A DNA stretch of 64,000 nucleotides from Alloacidobacterium dinghuense (lineage in GTDB: Bacteria; Acidobacteriota; Terriglobia; Terriglobales; Acidobacteriaceae), in assembly GCF_014274465.1 (NCBI RefSeq), contig NZ_CP060394.1, positions 2,232,001-2,296,000 of the forward strand, given 5' to 3'. The notes beneath the pieces are model-generated. The model did no database searches, had not been told where the DNA came from, and saw only the letters and a program-made list of their open reading frames with translations. Of this stretch, positions 16,167-23,755 are shown piece by piece. Made by a program: the position numbers and the translations under genes. Every line of letters begins with the position of its first letter. The first letter of the stretch is position 1.

Positions 16167-17364
16167 ACTTGCGCGCCTGGTCGGCCTGTGCGGAATCGCT
16201 GCCCGCGTCGATCACTGCTTGATATTGCTGGCGGGCCTTGTCGTGGTCGTGCATTAGATCGTAGACCTGTCCGGCGTACAACAGCGCGCGACGTTTCAGT
16301 TCCGGACTCGTTGTCGGCTCGTATGCTGCGCTGTCAAATGCCTCGACGGCTTCGGCGTAGAGTTTCTGGCCGCGCAGGGTATCGCCGAGGCCGAAGTAAA
16401 CCAGCTCAAGATGAGACGATGGGAAGTAGTCGGGCCTTCTCGATAGCTCGATCACCTCGCGATAGCTTGAGATCGCCTTCAAACCCTGCCCCGCGTCTTT
16501 CTGTAAGTTGGCCACCTCTAGACGAAACAGAAAGTCTCGAGGGTATTCCCTCACCAATCCTTCAGCAATCTGTTCGGCTTCCTGGTACTTTGCTTCGCGG
16601 CGCAGAAAGAGCATCATGCAAATGCGCGCCTCAACGGAGGTGATGACACCGCGCGAACCGGCGTCACGCAGCATCTCCATGCCGGTGGCCTTTGATCCGT
16701 GGATTCCGGCAAAGCCAACGAGTATCTTGAAAGGCAGCGACAGAGCGCCAACCACGTACTCATAATCACCTGTGACCAGCTTGGCGTCTACGTAGTCCGG
16801 GCTCAGTTGTAGAACCTTGGCGTGATCGCTATGTGCCTGCGACGCGAGCTTCAGGGCGGCACCGAAGCTGCGTTCCACCATAGCAAGATAGACAGCCTGA
16901 AGGCTCTTGGCCCAGCCGCGGGCGAAGAGCGCATTTACATCATTCTGGTTCTCTTTCAACTGCTGCGTTGCCTTGTCGACTGCCTGATCCGTCAGGTCTT
17001 TGATGTGATCGCGCATCTGTGGATCTTCAGTGACGGTATGTTTTCCAGTCAGGAATCCATCGTTGGCGTAGAAGGTGGTGTCGAGCAGATCGAGGCGGAA
17101 GAGCTCGCTGAATACGGTGCTGTAGAGCAGATAGTCAGTGGCAATAGGCTCGTTCGGGTGCTCGCTGCGGATTTTCTCGAAGCGCGCGATGCAGCCGGTG
17201 TAGTCCATAATGTAGAAACGATCAAATGCCTCCCGCACTTTTGGGTCGCGGTTCAGAGGATCTGTCTCCACCGAAGCTGCGTCGGCGGTTCGCAGGAAGA
17301 AAGAAAGCGAAAAGAGAAGCGCTGTCAGCAGGATGGGGGATACGTGCGGTCGTCTCCAACTCAT
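16138..17364 (-). CDS. Exported TPR-repeat protein of unknown function
   Basis: A 408-residue protein with a signal peptide (about 8-30, 'ILLTALLFSLSFFLRTADA'), then helical repeats that look like degenerate tetratricopeptide units. They are clearest in the C-terminal half: 'AKYQEAEQIAEGLVREYPRD', 'LGDTLRGQKLYAEAVEAFDS', 'AGQVYDLMHDHDKARQQYQA'. TPR arrays mediate protein-protein contacts, so this is probably a periplasmic scaffold. Its 3' end overlaps the convergent glycosyltransferase gene by 29 bp. About 100 bp upstream of its start lies an array of three 11-bp phased repeats resembling a Pho box in the orientation of this gene, which hints at phosphate control. Confidence 0.85.
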   Translation of the reverse strand: MSWRRPHVSPILLTALLFSLSFFLRTADAASVETDPLNRDPKVREAFDRFYIMDYTGCIARFEKIRSEHPNEPIATDYLLYSTVFSELFRLDLLDTTFYANDGFLTGKHTVTEDPQMRDHIKDLTDQAVDKATQQLKENQNDVNALFARGWAKSLQAVYLAMVERSFGAALKLASQAHSDHAKVLQLSPDYVDAKLVTGDYEYVVGALSLPFKILVGFAGIHGSKATGMEMLRDAGSRGVITSVEARICMMLFLRREAKYQEAEQIAEGLVREYPRDFLFRLEVANLQKDAGQGLKAISSYREVIELSRRPDYFPSSHLELVYFGLGDTLRGQKLYAEAVEAFDSAAYEPTTSPELKRRALLYAGQVYDLMHDHDKARQQYQAVIDAGSDSAQADQARKFMRTAYSGR

Positions 17365-17405
17365 TCGTCTGTCATCTTAGACGAAGACGGGCAGGCTTTT
17401 GGACA

Positions 17406-17457
17406 ATGAGTATCTCGTTCGCCATGAATGACTGCGCGACACTCGCCTGATACTCAT
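17406..17457. repeat. Nine-bp inverted repeat between the TPR and methyltransferase genes
   Basis: ATGAGTATC (17406-17414) is repeated as GATACTCAT (17449-17457) with a 34-bp spacer. It touches the Pho-box-like array that begins at 17456 and lies in the divergent promoter region. Confidence 0.4.
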
Positions 17458-17488
17458 GACAATTTAATGACAAGTTGGTGACACGTTA
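17456..17488 (-). promoter_or_regulatory. Pho-box-like array of three 11-bp repeats
   Basis: ATGACAA (17456-17462), ATGACAA (17467-17473) and GTGACAC (17478-17484) recur with an exact 11-bp period, separated by TTTA, GTTG and followed by GTTA. On the minus strand the half-sites read TTGTCAT, TTGTCAT and GTGTCAC, close to the PhoB half-site CTGTCAT with AT-rich 4-bp spacers. The orientation fits activation of the minus-strand TPR gene starting at 17364. The match is by eye against the known E. coli consensus. Confidence 0.5.
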
Positions 17489-17554
17489 AGAATCGGCGAG
17501 TCTTAGGCTTCAAATCAAGCATGCTTCACATGCGCTGATTCCCCGATTTCTGCG

Positions 17555-18784
17555 ATGAGGCCGAAGTTCAAACATCTGCGCCATCCGCTTCAGGCGGCTG
17601 CGATTGCCCGTAGAGTGGCGTCTGTATACCTCGAAATGCGGAGATTCGGGGCCCGCGGCAGGCGGCAATTCAGAGGTGATGCTCGTTACGATCTGGAGAA
17701 TGTCTCCAGGGGATTCGCTTCGCGACCCGATGATTTGAGTGGAGATGGGGATCTGCTGGAGAGGATCTGCACAGCCTACAACAAGGCCGTTCAGCAGGAG
17801 GAGTTCGCGCCGGGTGCATACCGTGCAACCGAATGGTGGCAGGAGGTGCGCCGCGAAAGGCTGGGAGCCGTGATCCACGCTTTGCGCACTTACGACATCG
17901 ACGCACTCGCCAGAATGTACGGAAATTTCTTCCGCGATGCGTGTGGCGCGGGATTGATTGGCGTGCCTTACGGGATGACTGAGGCGTATTTCGGTGGGCC
18001 GATCAGGGATATTCATCGCCACTATTACATGAGCGACGCGCTCTATCGAATCGACTACTGGACGATGCAGACGGGCGGTCGTTTTTCCCTGAGAGATCTG
18101 GCTGGTCCTGAAATCGGAAATCCGTTCGGCGTCTGGATTGACGGAACGCTGGTGAGAACGGGGTCTGTTTACCAGCATTACGCGGCACAAAAGGTCCGCA
18201 GCTGTCTGAGTCCGGAAGCAGGCGTTGTTGCTGAGATCGGCGGCGGCTTCGGAGACATGGCTTACTACCTTCTGCGCGATCGGGAGGGAGTGCGCTATCT
18301 CGACTTCGACGTGCCTGAGAGCGTCGCGCTGACCTCTTATTACCTGATGAAGACTTTTCCTCATTTGCAATTCCTGCTGTACGGCGAGAGGGAGTTTACG
18401 AGAGAGGAAATCGATCGCAGCGATGTTGTTTTGATGCCGCTGTTCGAATTCGAAAACATGCCGAGCGCGAGTGTCGATGTGGCTTTCAGCTCTCACGCTA
18501 TGTCGGATATATCTTCTGATTTCATGGGCGATTATTTGAACCCTGTTGCCCGGATGACACGGAGCTATTTTCTTTACATGGGAACGCGCGGGGCTGTAGA
18601 GACGATTTCCAACGTGATCACGCAAAGACGGTACGGGTTTCGCCTGGCGGAGACAAACCCAGCCGGTTGGCACACGCACAAATGCTCGGATGTGCGCGAG
18701 GTGGAGTGCCTTTATCGGATGGGTGGCCCTGCAAAGCCTACCCGGAAATATGCGGGCTCAGAGGCGCTGCATCAGCAGATTTAG
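17555..18784 (+). CDS. Putative sugar O-methyltransferase
   Basis: The 409-residue protein matches the 'putative sugar O-methyltransferase' type of SAM-dependent enzyme found in polysaccharide and glycan gene sets. A helical N-terminal region of about 200 residues includes 'RATEWWQEVRRE', and it is followed by a Rossmann-like SAM domain starting at 'VVAEIGGGFGDMAYYLL' (about 223-239), then 'YLDFDVPES' as the acidic strand. The C-terminal 'NPAGWHTHKCSDVREVECLYRM' is a late conserved element. No membrane segment or signal peptide is seen. It starts 190 bp from the divergent TPR gene and is followed after 12 bp by the flavin-reductase-like gene, so the two are probably one operon. The acceptor sugar is unknown. 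Confidence 0.8.
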   Translation: MRPKFKHLRHPLQAAAIARRVASVYLEMRRFGARGRRQFRGDARYDLENVSRGFASRPDDLSGDGDLLERICTAYNKAVQQEEFAPGAYRATEWWQEVRRERLGAVIHALRTYDIDALARMYGNFFRDACGAGLIGVPYGMTEAYFGGPIRDIHRHYYMSDALYRIDYWTMQTGGRFSLRDLAGPEIGNPFGVWIDGTLVRTGSVYQHYAAQKVRSCLSPEAGVVAEIGGGFGDMAYYLLRDREGVRYLDFDVPESVALTSYYLMKTFPHLQFLLYGEREFTREEIDRSDVVLMPLFEFENMPSASVDVAFSSHAMSDISSDFMGDYLNPVARMTRSYFLYMGTRGAVETISNVITQRRYGFRLAETNPAGWHTHKCSDVREVECLYRMGGPAKPTRKYAGSEALHQQI

Positions 18785-18796
18785 GGAGCGTAGGGA

Positions 18797-19810
18797 ATGT
18801 CGATCGTTCGACGGGGACGCAGCGCAATCCGAAGAATTGCCTTTGGCGATACGCTGATTCCGCAGGAATTCACCATCGCCCTTCGAGAGCCGCAGCAAGA
18901 GATCTCCGTTTGGCTGCATGGGTTGGGCGATCCAATCGACGTTACCCGCCGAATTACCACGGCATGCTGTGCTCCGCTGACCATCGGGGTTTCTCTTGAC
19001 GAAGGCCAGAGGCTGGGTCGAAGCAGGTTCCATGCGTTACTTCTCTTTTGTGAGCGCACTCAGGAACGACGCGTACTCGGCGAGATACGTCTGGCATCGA
19101 AAACAATACTTCCTCTCGATGGCTCGGAGTTGATCCTGTTCAACGTGCTGGGGTCATCGAACTATTGCCTGCCGAAGCCGCGTCTATGGGCTCATTTTGT
19201 ATCGCAGGCCTATTCGAATTGGCGCAATCTGCAGTCATTCGACGTGAAAATGACCGCGCTCGAACTGCGCGCTGCCATCGTGACATTTATACGGCCACAT
19301 CCACTGGGGCTGGTAAGTATCGTTACTGAAGCTGGCGGGAATATTTTTCCCATGAATCTTATGGGAGAGCTTGGGAATGGCTACTTCGCCTTTGCGTTGA
19401 AGGATTCACGCCTGGCTGCGCATCTTGTGGAACGCGAGGGCCGGATCGCGTTGAGCACCGTCCCGATGCCTCTGTGCTCGCTTGCGTTTCAATATGCGGC
19501 CCATCACACGAAAGAATCGATCGATTGGGATCAGCTCCCCTTCCCGCTGAAACTGTCGAAGGAGTTCAGGATTCCGGTTCCTGTTTCCGCTCCGAGAGTC
19601 AGGGAGATACAGGTCGATCAGGTGCATAAGATCGGAAGCCATACGCTGTTTGTTGCGCGGGTCATTTCCGATGAGCGCTTCTCTGAAGAGTTGCAGGTCC
19701 ATGTGGTTCATGGCTTCTATCAACATTGGCGGCTCAGGGGTCAAAGGGAGGCGCTGGCCGCATCTGTAGCTGCGGACTCTTTGAACAAGCGCGGACTGGC
19801 TGCGTCGTGA
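18797..19810 (+). CDS. Two-part protein: unknown N-terminal half plus flavin-reductase-like barrel
   Basis: The 337-residue protein starts 12 bp after the methyltransferase gene behind a GGGA-type ribosome-binding site. Residues about 145-320 resemble the FMN-binding split barrel of flavin reductases: 'LGLVSIVTEAGGNIFPMNLM' is the first strand pair, 'FAFALKDSRLAAHLVEREGR' the middle, and 'KIGSHTLFVARVISDE' the typical 'GDHTLFVGEV' strand. The first about 140 residues ('EFTIALREPQQEISVWLHGL', 'YCLPKPRLWAHFV') match nothing I recognise. The protein could supply reduced flavin or act directly as a flavin-dependent oxidoreductase. The link to sugar O-methylation is inferred only from the tight gene pair. 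Confidence 0.65.
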   Translation: MSIVRRGRSAIRRIAFGDTLIPQEFTIALREPQQEISVWLHGLGDPIDVTRRITTACCAPLTIGVSLDEGQRLGRSRFHALLLFCERTQERRVLGEIRLASKTILPLDGSELILFNVLGSSNYCLPKPRLWAHFVSQAYSNWRNLQSFDVKMTALELRAAIVTFIRPHPLGLVSIVTEAGGNIFPMNLMGELGNGYFAFALKDSRLAAHLVEREGRIALSTVPMPLCSLAFQYAAHHTKESIDWDQLPFPLKLSKEFRIPVPVSAPRVREIQVDQVHKIGSHTLFVARVISDERFSEELQVHVVHGFYQHWRLRGQREALAASVAADSLNKRGLAAS

Positions 19811-19908
19811 ATGTCACACCTTGCTAGACGTTCACTCATATCTCATGGAGAATAGGCATCACAACAGGGGCGCTTTGGATTCCTCGCGCCTGCCGCTCCA
19901 GAAGACAC

Positions 19909-20379
19909 ATGAACGATCAAGTAAAAACAACGCCGACGCCCGATCTGCGGGAGATTTTGGCTGCCGAGCGGACGTTTCTGGCATGGATTCGCACCGGCCT
20001 TGCGCTGATGGGATTTGGCTTTGTTGTTGCGAGGTTCGGAATTTTCCTGCGTGAAGTGCAGGTGGCTCGGCTTGTACCATCCCCTCCGGCATACGGAGAG
20101 TCGATCTGGTTTGGAACCGCGCTCATCTCTCTGGGAGTCATCGTGAATCTGCTGGCGGCGTGGAAGCACATCCAATTGGCGCAGCGACTCGATCGAGGCG
20201 AGATGGTGCCGTCCCGGCCATCCAAGCTTGCCGTGTTTATCGCTTTGTTCCTCGCGCTGGTTGGGATTGCGATGGGGATCTATCTGGTTTCGAGTCGAGG
20301 CTTCGATAGCGGCCAATCCGTGGGAGGCCGGAGCGTGTCAGCGCTTCAGGCGCGACAAGAACTTATTGACGCGACATAG
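19909..20379 (+). CDS. DUF202 (YidH family) membrane protein
   Basis: A 156-residue inner-membrane protein with the DUF202 signature 'LAAERTFLAWIRTGLALMGF' at residues 17-36. It has three predicted helices: about 23-47, 66-85 ('WFGTALISLGVIVNLLAAW') and 107-127. YidH-type proteins have no established function. The C-terminal tail of about 28 residues is polar and rich in serine and glutamine. It follows the flavin-reductase-like gene by about 100 bp, with no obvious terminator between them, and converges on the recombinase-domain gene. Confidence 0.9.
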   Translation: MNDQVKTTPTPDLREILAAERTFLAWIRTGLALMGFGFVVARFGIFLREVQVARLVPSPPAYGESIWFGTALISLGVIVNLLAAWKHIQLAQRLDRGEMVPSRPSKLAVFIALFLALVGIAMGIYLVSSRGFDSGQSVGGRSVSALQARQELIDAT

Positions 20380-20424
20380 ACTTATTCGCGCCATCAAAGC
20401 TGACACACCAACCACCGGTGCAGT

Positions 20425-20865
20425 CTAGCCGACCTTTGCGGCGAATCGCTCGCGGCGGCGATCCCATTCCTCGGTCGAGAAGACGCGCGGGCCTACATCG
20501 ATGAGGCGTGGAAGCATATTGAAGACAGTCACCGGACTCCAGCGCTTTCCTTCGCGAGTGCGGTAACCCTTCTCGTTGAGATCGCTGGCTACGCTTGAGA
20601 ATGGGAAGTCCTGGACGAGCAGCTCCATCATTTGTATGAGCGCCTGGTTCTCCTGCTGATCGATTTCCAGCCGCGTGCAATCATCGGATAAGCGCAGGCC
20701 GTAGGGCACGTCTTCGGTGTCGACGGTCCCCTCGGGAGCGCTTCCCGGCAACTCGCGCCGCCATTCGATGGAAACTACCTGCCAGCCCGACTCGGCCCTT
20801 TGACGCAGCAGATCCTGACGCAAAGGCCCATGAATCACATCACGCATCCGCTCAAAATACGCCAT
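20425..20865 (-). CDS. Stand-alone recombinase-domain protein
   Basis: The 146-residue protein has a strong GGGAGG ribosome-binding site. Its C-terminal half (about 90-140) reads like the 'Recombinase' domain that follows the catalytic domain of large serine recombinases: 'FPFSSVASDLNEKGYRTREG', 'WSPVTVFNMLPRLIDVGPRV'. The catalytic serine resolvase domain is entirely absent. The N-terminal half ('LRQDLLRQRAESGWQVVSIE') is different and soluble. It is therefore either an adapted DNA-binding protein of acidobacteria or the remnant of an integrase. The good start and ribosome-binding site speak for a functional gene. Confidence 0.75.
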   Translation of the reverse strand: MAYFERMRDVIHGPLRQDLLRQRAESGWQVVSIEWRRELPGSAPEGTVDTEDVPYGLRLSDDCTRLEIDQQENQALIQMMELLVQDFPFSSVASDLNEKGYRTREGKRWSPVTVFNMLPRLIDVGPRVFSTEEWDRRRERFAAKVG

Positions 20866-21088
20866 CCTGTCCTCCCGAAAGACACAACTCCGCCCCTATG
20901 AGGCAATTTTGTTGCCGCTGTTTTGACGGCGATTCGGGCGAGTAAGTCATTGACGAATATAGAAACGCACCCACGTTTCTGCTGCGTACATGTCCGCTTT
21001 TGTTCAAACGCCGTCCAGCATTGAACACAGCTTTGTCTGACAAGAAACTCTATGCGGTCCAGTACGAGAGGCTTCTGCGGAACGGGCC

Positions 21089-21124
21089 TTAACGCTTTGC
21101 CGCCCATCTTATAATCGTGTTTTG
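21089..21124 (+). promoter_or_regulatory. Promoter of murJ, probably leaderless
   Basis: A perfect TATAAT lies at 21110-21115, only 6 bases before the TTG start codon at 21122. Transcription starting the usual 6-7 bases after the -10 box would begin at or next to the initiation codon. The -35 region is weak (TTAACG at 21089-21094, 15-bp spacer). No Shine-Dalgarno sequence is present. Confidence 0.5.
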
Positions 21125-22702
21125 AGCGAGACAATTACACACAAGAAAATCTCAGCCCGGGCTTCGGCTGTGGCTGTTGCTGCGGGCATCCTGTTAAGTC
21201 GGATTGTCGGGCTGGTTCGCGATCGAGCCTTTGCCCATTTCTTCGGCACATCTGATGCGGCGGATGCATTTCGTCAGGCGTTCAAGATCCCTAATTTCCT
21301 GCAAAATCTTTTCGGCGAGGGAGTGCTTTCGGCTTCGTTTATTCCCGTGTATGCGCGCCTCAGGGCCGAGAACCGGCATGAGGAAGCGTCGGAATTGGGC
21401 GAAGCGATTTTCTCGCTGCTATTTCTCGTCACGTCGGTTCTGGTCGCGGCAGGGATATTTGCCACTCCGTGGCTCATTTATGTCATTGCGCCGGGTTTTC
21501 ATGGAGCTAAGCGCGATCTGACAATTTTGCTGGTCCAGATTCTTTTTCCGGGTGCGGGGCTGCTGGTTTTCTCAGCATGGTGCCTGGGGATTCTGAATAG
21601 CCATCGCAAGTTCTTTCTCTCGTATGCGGCTCCGGTGATCTGGAACGTTGCCATCATTGCCACATTTCTGTGGAAGGGCGGGCACCAGGCGGAGGAAAAA
21701 CTTGCTGTCACGATTGCGATCAGTTCGGTTGTTGGCAGCGGCTTGCAGTTTGCCATTCAGTTGCCGACCGTATTGCGCCTTCTGTGGCCGATGCGGTTGC
21801 ATCTTCGCCTTCGCTCGGAACAGGTGCGCACGGTTGTACATAACTTCTTTCCGGTTTTTATCAGCCGCGGCGTTGTGCAGATCAGCGCTTATATCGATTC
21901 CATTCTGGTCAGCTTTTTACCTACCGGCGGCGCTGCTGCGCTCGGCTATGCCCAAACCTTGAATTCGCTTCCCGTGAGCCTGTTCGGCATGGCTATTTCC
22001 GCGGCGGAATTGCCGGCTATGTCGAGCGAGTTGGGCACGCAGGAAGAGATTGGCGCCGCGTTGCGGCAACGTCTGGCAGCGGGGCTGCAGAATATTGCAT
22101 TCTTCGTGATTCCCTCGGAGGTTGCGTTCATCATTCTCGGCGATGTCGTCGTTGCGACAATTTATCGCTCGGGACACTTTGGCACAGATGCCGTAACGTT
22201 TGTTTGGACTGTGCTGGCTGGATCGGGAGTTGGCTTGCTCGCCTCGACTTCTGGACGGCTATATTCTTCGGCCTTCTATGCTCTGCGGGATACGCGTACG
22301 CCGCTCAATTTTGCCCTGATCCGCGTGGCGCTGACGCTCGTCCTTGGATATTTTTTCGCGCTCCCATTGCCTCGCATGTTGGGGATCGATGCTCGTTGGG
22401 GCGTGTCCGGACTTACGCTTTCTGCAGGCCTTGCGGGATGGGTGGAATTCACGCTGCTGCGGCGCGCTCTGCACGCGCGGATTGGGGCGGTGGCTTTCCT
22501 GGCCTCCAGAATTGCGAGATTGTGGCTTGCGGCAGTTGTTGCCGCCGTGATTGGATACGGCCTTAAGCTGGTCTTCCCTATCAAGAAGCCACTGGTGCTT
22601 GGGCCCAGCGTCCTGATCGTGTATGGAGCTTGCTATCTCGGGCTGGCAATGTTGATGGGGATTGCTCTTCCGGGATCATTGCGCCGGTTCTTACGTCGCT
22701 AG
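21122..22702 (+). CDS. murJ: Lipid II flippase MurJ
   Basis: MurJ (MviN) flips lipid II across the inner membrane for peptidoglycan synthesis. The 526-residue, 14-helix protein has the family start 'AVAAGILLSRIVGLVRDRAF' (about 19-38), then 'DAFRQAFKIPNFLQNLFGEG' and 'SASFIPVYARL', and later 'FFPVFISRGVVQISAYIDS'. The initiation codon is TTG, chosen because it gives the usual distance to the first helix and no better codon lies upstream. A TATAAT box six bases upstream suggests a leaderless transcript. It is a single gene, followed by a dispersed repeat. Confidence 0.95.
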   Translation: MSETITHKKISARASAVAVAAGILLSRIVGLVRDRAFAHFFGTSDAADAFRQAFKIPNFLQNLFGEGVLSASFIPVYARLRAENRHEEASELGEAIFSLLFLVTSVLVAAGIFATPWLIYVIAPGFHGAKRDLTILLVQILFPGAGLLVFSAWCLGILNSHRKFFLSYAAPVIWNVAIIATFLWKGGHQAEEKLAVTIAISSVVGSGLQFAIQLPTVLRLLWPMRLHLRLRSEQVRTVVHNFFPVFISRGVVQISAYIDSILVSFLPTGGAAALGYAQTLNSLPVSLFGMAISAAELPAMSSELGTQEEIGAALRQRLAAGLQNIAFFVIPSEVAFIILGDVVVATIYRSGHFGTDAVTFVWTVLAGSGVGLLASTSGRLYSSAFYALRDTRTPLNFALIRVALTLVLGYFFALPLPRMLGIDARWGVSGLTLSAGLAGWVEFTLLRRALHARIGAVAFLASRIARLWLAAVVAAVIGYGLKLVFPIKKPLVLGPSVLIVYGACYLGLAMLMGIALPGSLRRFLRR

Positions 22703-22740
22703 GGTCGCTGAAAAGTCCCTCCGTCGGCATTTGTGGTTCG

Positions 22741-22783
22741 CACCTTCGCTATGCGAAGGATAGGGCACCTATTTTCGTGCCTC
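22741..22783. repeat. REP-like palindromic intergenic element, copy 2
   Basis: CCTTCGC (22743-22749) pairs with GCGAAGG (22753-22759) and is followed by ATAGGGCACCTATTTTCGTGC. The order hairpin, GGGCACC, T run, CGTGC matches copy 1 at 11444-11493. It sits between murJ and the convergent VOC gene. Confidence 0.6.
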
Positions 22784-22804
22784 TACTAATGAAAAACTAA
22801 CTAC

Positions 22805-23203
22805 CTATGCTGCTGGCCACTGGAAGCAGATGCCGAAGCCGTCAGGGTCATTCAGATAGAGTTGTTTCATGCCGTAGGGTGCCACCTTTGGAGGGCGCGC
22901 CTTGACGCCTCGAGAAAGCAGGTACTCGTAGGCGGCGTCTACGTCGGGACAGCCGAAGTAGAGGCACAGATCGTGTGCGCCGATGCGTCTCGGGTCGGGA
23001 GCAGGAGGACGGTCGTCATCGTCGTATGCGGTGTTCAGCATCAGGTCGACACCGTCGAGCTTGAGCCATGCCCAGCCGCAGTTCGGGACAGGTGCGGATG
23101 AATTGTGAACCTCAAAGCCAAGCACGTCGCAATAAAACGCCAACGATGTGGGCATGTCGTAGACTTGAATGAGCGGCGTCATGCCTCGGACGTCGATAGC
23201 CAT
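22805..23203 (-). CDS. VOC-family (glyoxalase/bleomycin resistance-like) protein
   Basis: A 132-residue single-module protein of the vicinal oxygen chelate superfamily. The start at 23203 follows AAGGAG and gives the normal first strand 'MTPLIQVYDMPTSLAFYCDV'. The frame is open further upstream, but that would overlap the GNAT gene. The paired beta-alpha-beta modules are visible ('LGFEVHNSS' and 'HDLCLYFGCPDVDAAYEYL'), ending 'QLYLNDPDGFGICFQW', where the conserved acidic residue is replaced by the family variant. Members include metal-dependent glyoxalases, dioxygenases and resistance proteins; the role here is unknown. It lies 17 bp downstream of the GNAT gene, probably in one operon. Confidence 0.88.
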   Translation of the reverse strand: MAIDVRGMTPLIQVYDMPTSLAFYCDVLGFEVHNSSAPVPNCGWAWLKLDGVDLMLNTAYDDDDRPPAPDPRRIGAHDLCLYFGCPDVDAAYEYLLSRGVKARPPKVAPYGMKQLYLNDPDGFGICFQWPAA

Positions 23204-23220
23204 GCGGGATGCTCCTTCGC

Positions 23221-23709
23221 TTACCATGCGGTCTTCGCCGCACCCGACTGCTCGTGGGTGACAGTGTGGACGTCGCTCCAATACATCCAGTGCGGAATCA
23301 GCTGAACGGCGCCGTGGCGCGTGTAGAAAGCCAGACCAGCAGTGTTGGAAGGATCGACATCGACGCAAACCTTGAGCGCCATTTGCTCGACAAACCATTG
23401 GGCAAGCATGCGCAGCAGTTCGGATGCGATGCCGCTGCGGCGGCGGTCGGGATCAACATGAATCCACTGCACTTCGCCATCACAGGAATAGCGGCTGGTC
23501 AAGTGCCCGGTGATGAAGCCTATGACAACTTCTCCTTCGACCGCTACAAAGCCCACGCGGGGACGCAGAGCCTGCTGTGGGTTATATTCGCCGTCGAAGT
23601 ACCGGGTGATCCGGTATGACCAATAGTCCTTGTTGCCTCGCTTCAGAGCGCGAAGGCGGACCATTCCTGGGAAATCGGACTCCTCGGCCTTTCGATAGAG
23701 GATGGCCAT
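23221..23709 (-). CDS. GNAT-family N-acetyltransferase
   Basis: A 162-residue GCN5-related acetyltransferase that transfers acetyl from acetyl-CoA to an amine. Motif A, the CoA pyrophosphate loop, is readable as 'VDPDRRRSGIASELLRML' (about 85-102), preceded by the beta strand 'GEVQWIHV'. The C-terminal 'NTAGLAFYTRHGAVQLIPHW' is motif B. The substrate is not predictable. It is the first gene of a likely pair with the VOC gene. Its start lies close to the divergent start of the secreted protein at 23756. Confidence 0.9.
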   Translation of the reverse strand: MAILYRKAEESDFPGMVRLRALKRGNKDYWSYRITRYFDGEYNPQQALRPRVGFVAVEGEVVIGFITGHLTSRYSCDGEVQWIHVDPDRRRSGIASELLRMLAQWFVEQMALKVCVDVDPSNTAGLAFYTRHGAVQLIPHWMYWSDVHTVTHEQSGAAKTAW

Positions 23710-23755
23710 GCCCCCTCATGCTACCTTAAGTTTCTTCGCTTTACATTTTTCCTTA

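Noticed and set aside
17510-18679. A 389-codon minus-strand frame opposite the sugar O-methyltransferase
   Set aside because: The plus-strand frame has the SAM-binding motif and family features; the antisense product is rich in Arg, His and Ser without a domain.
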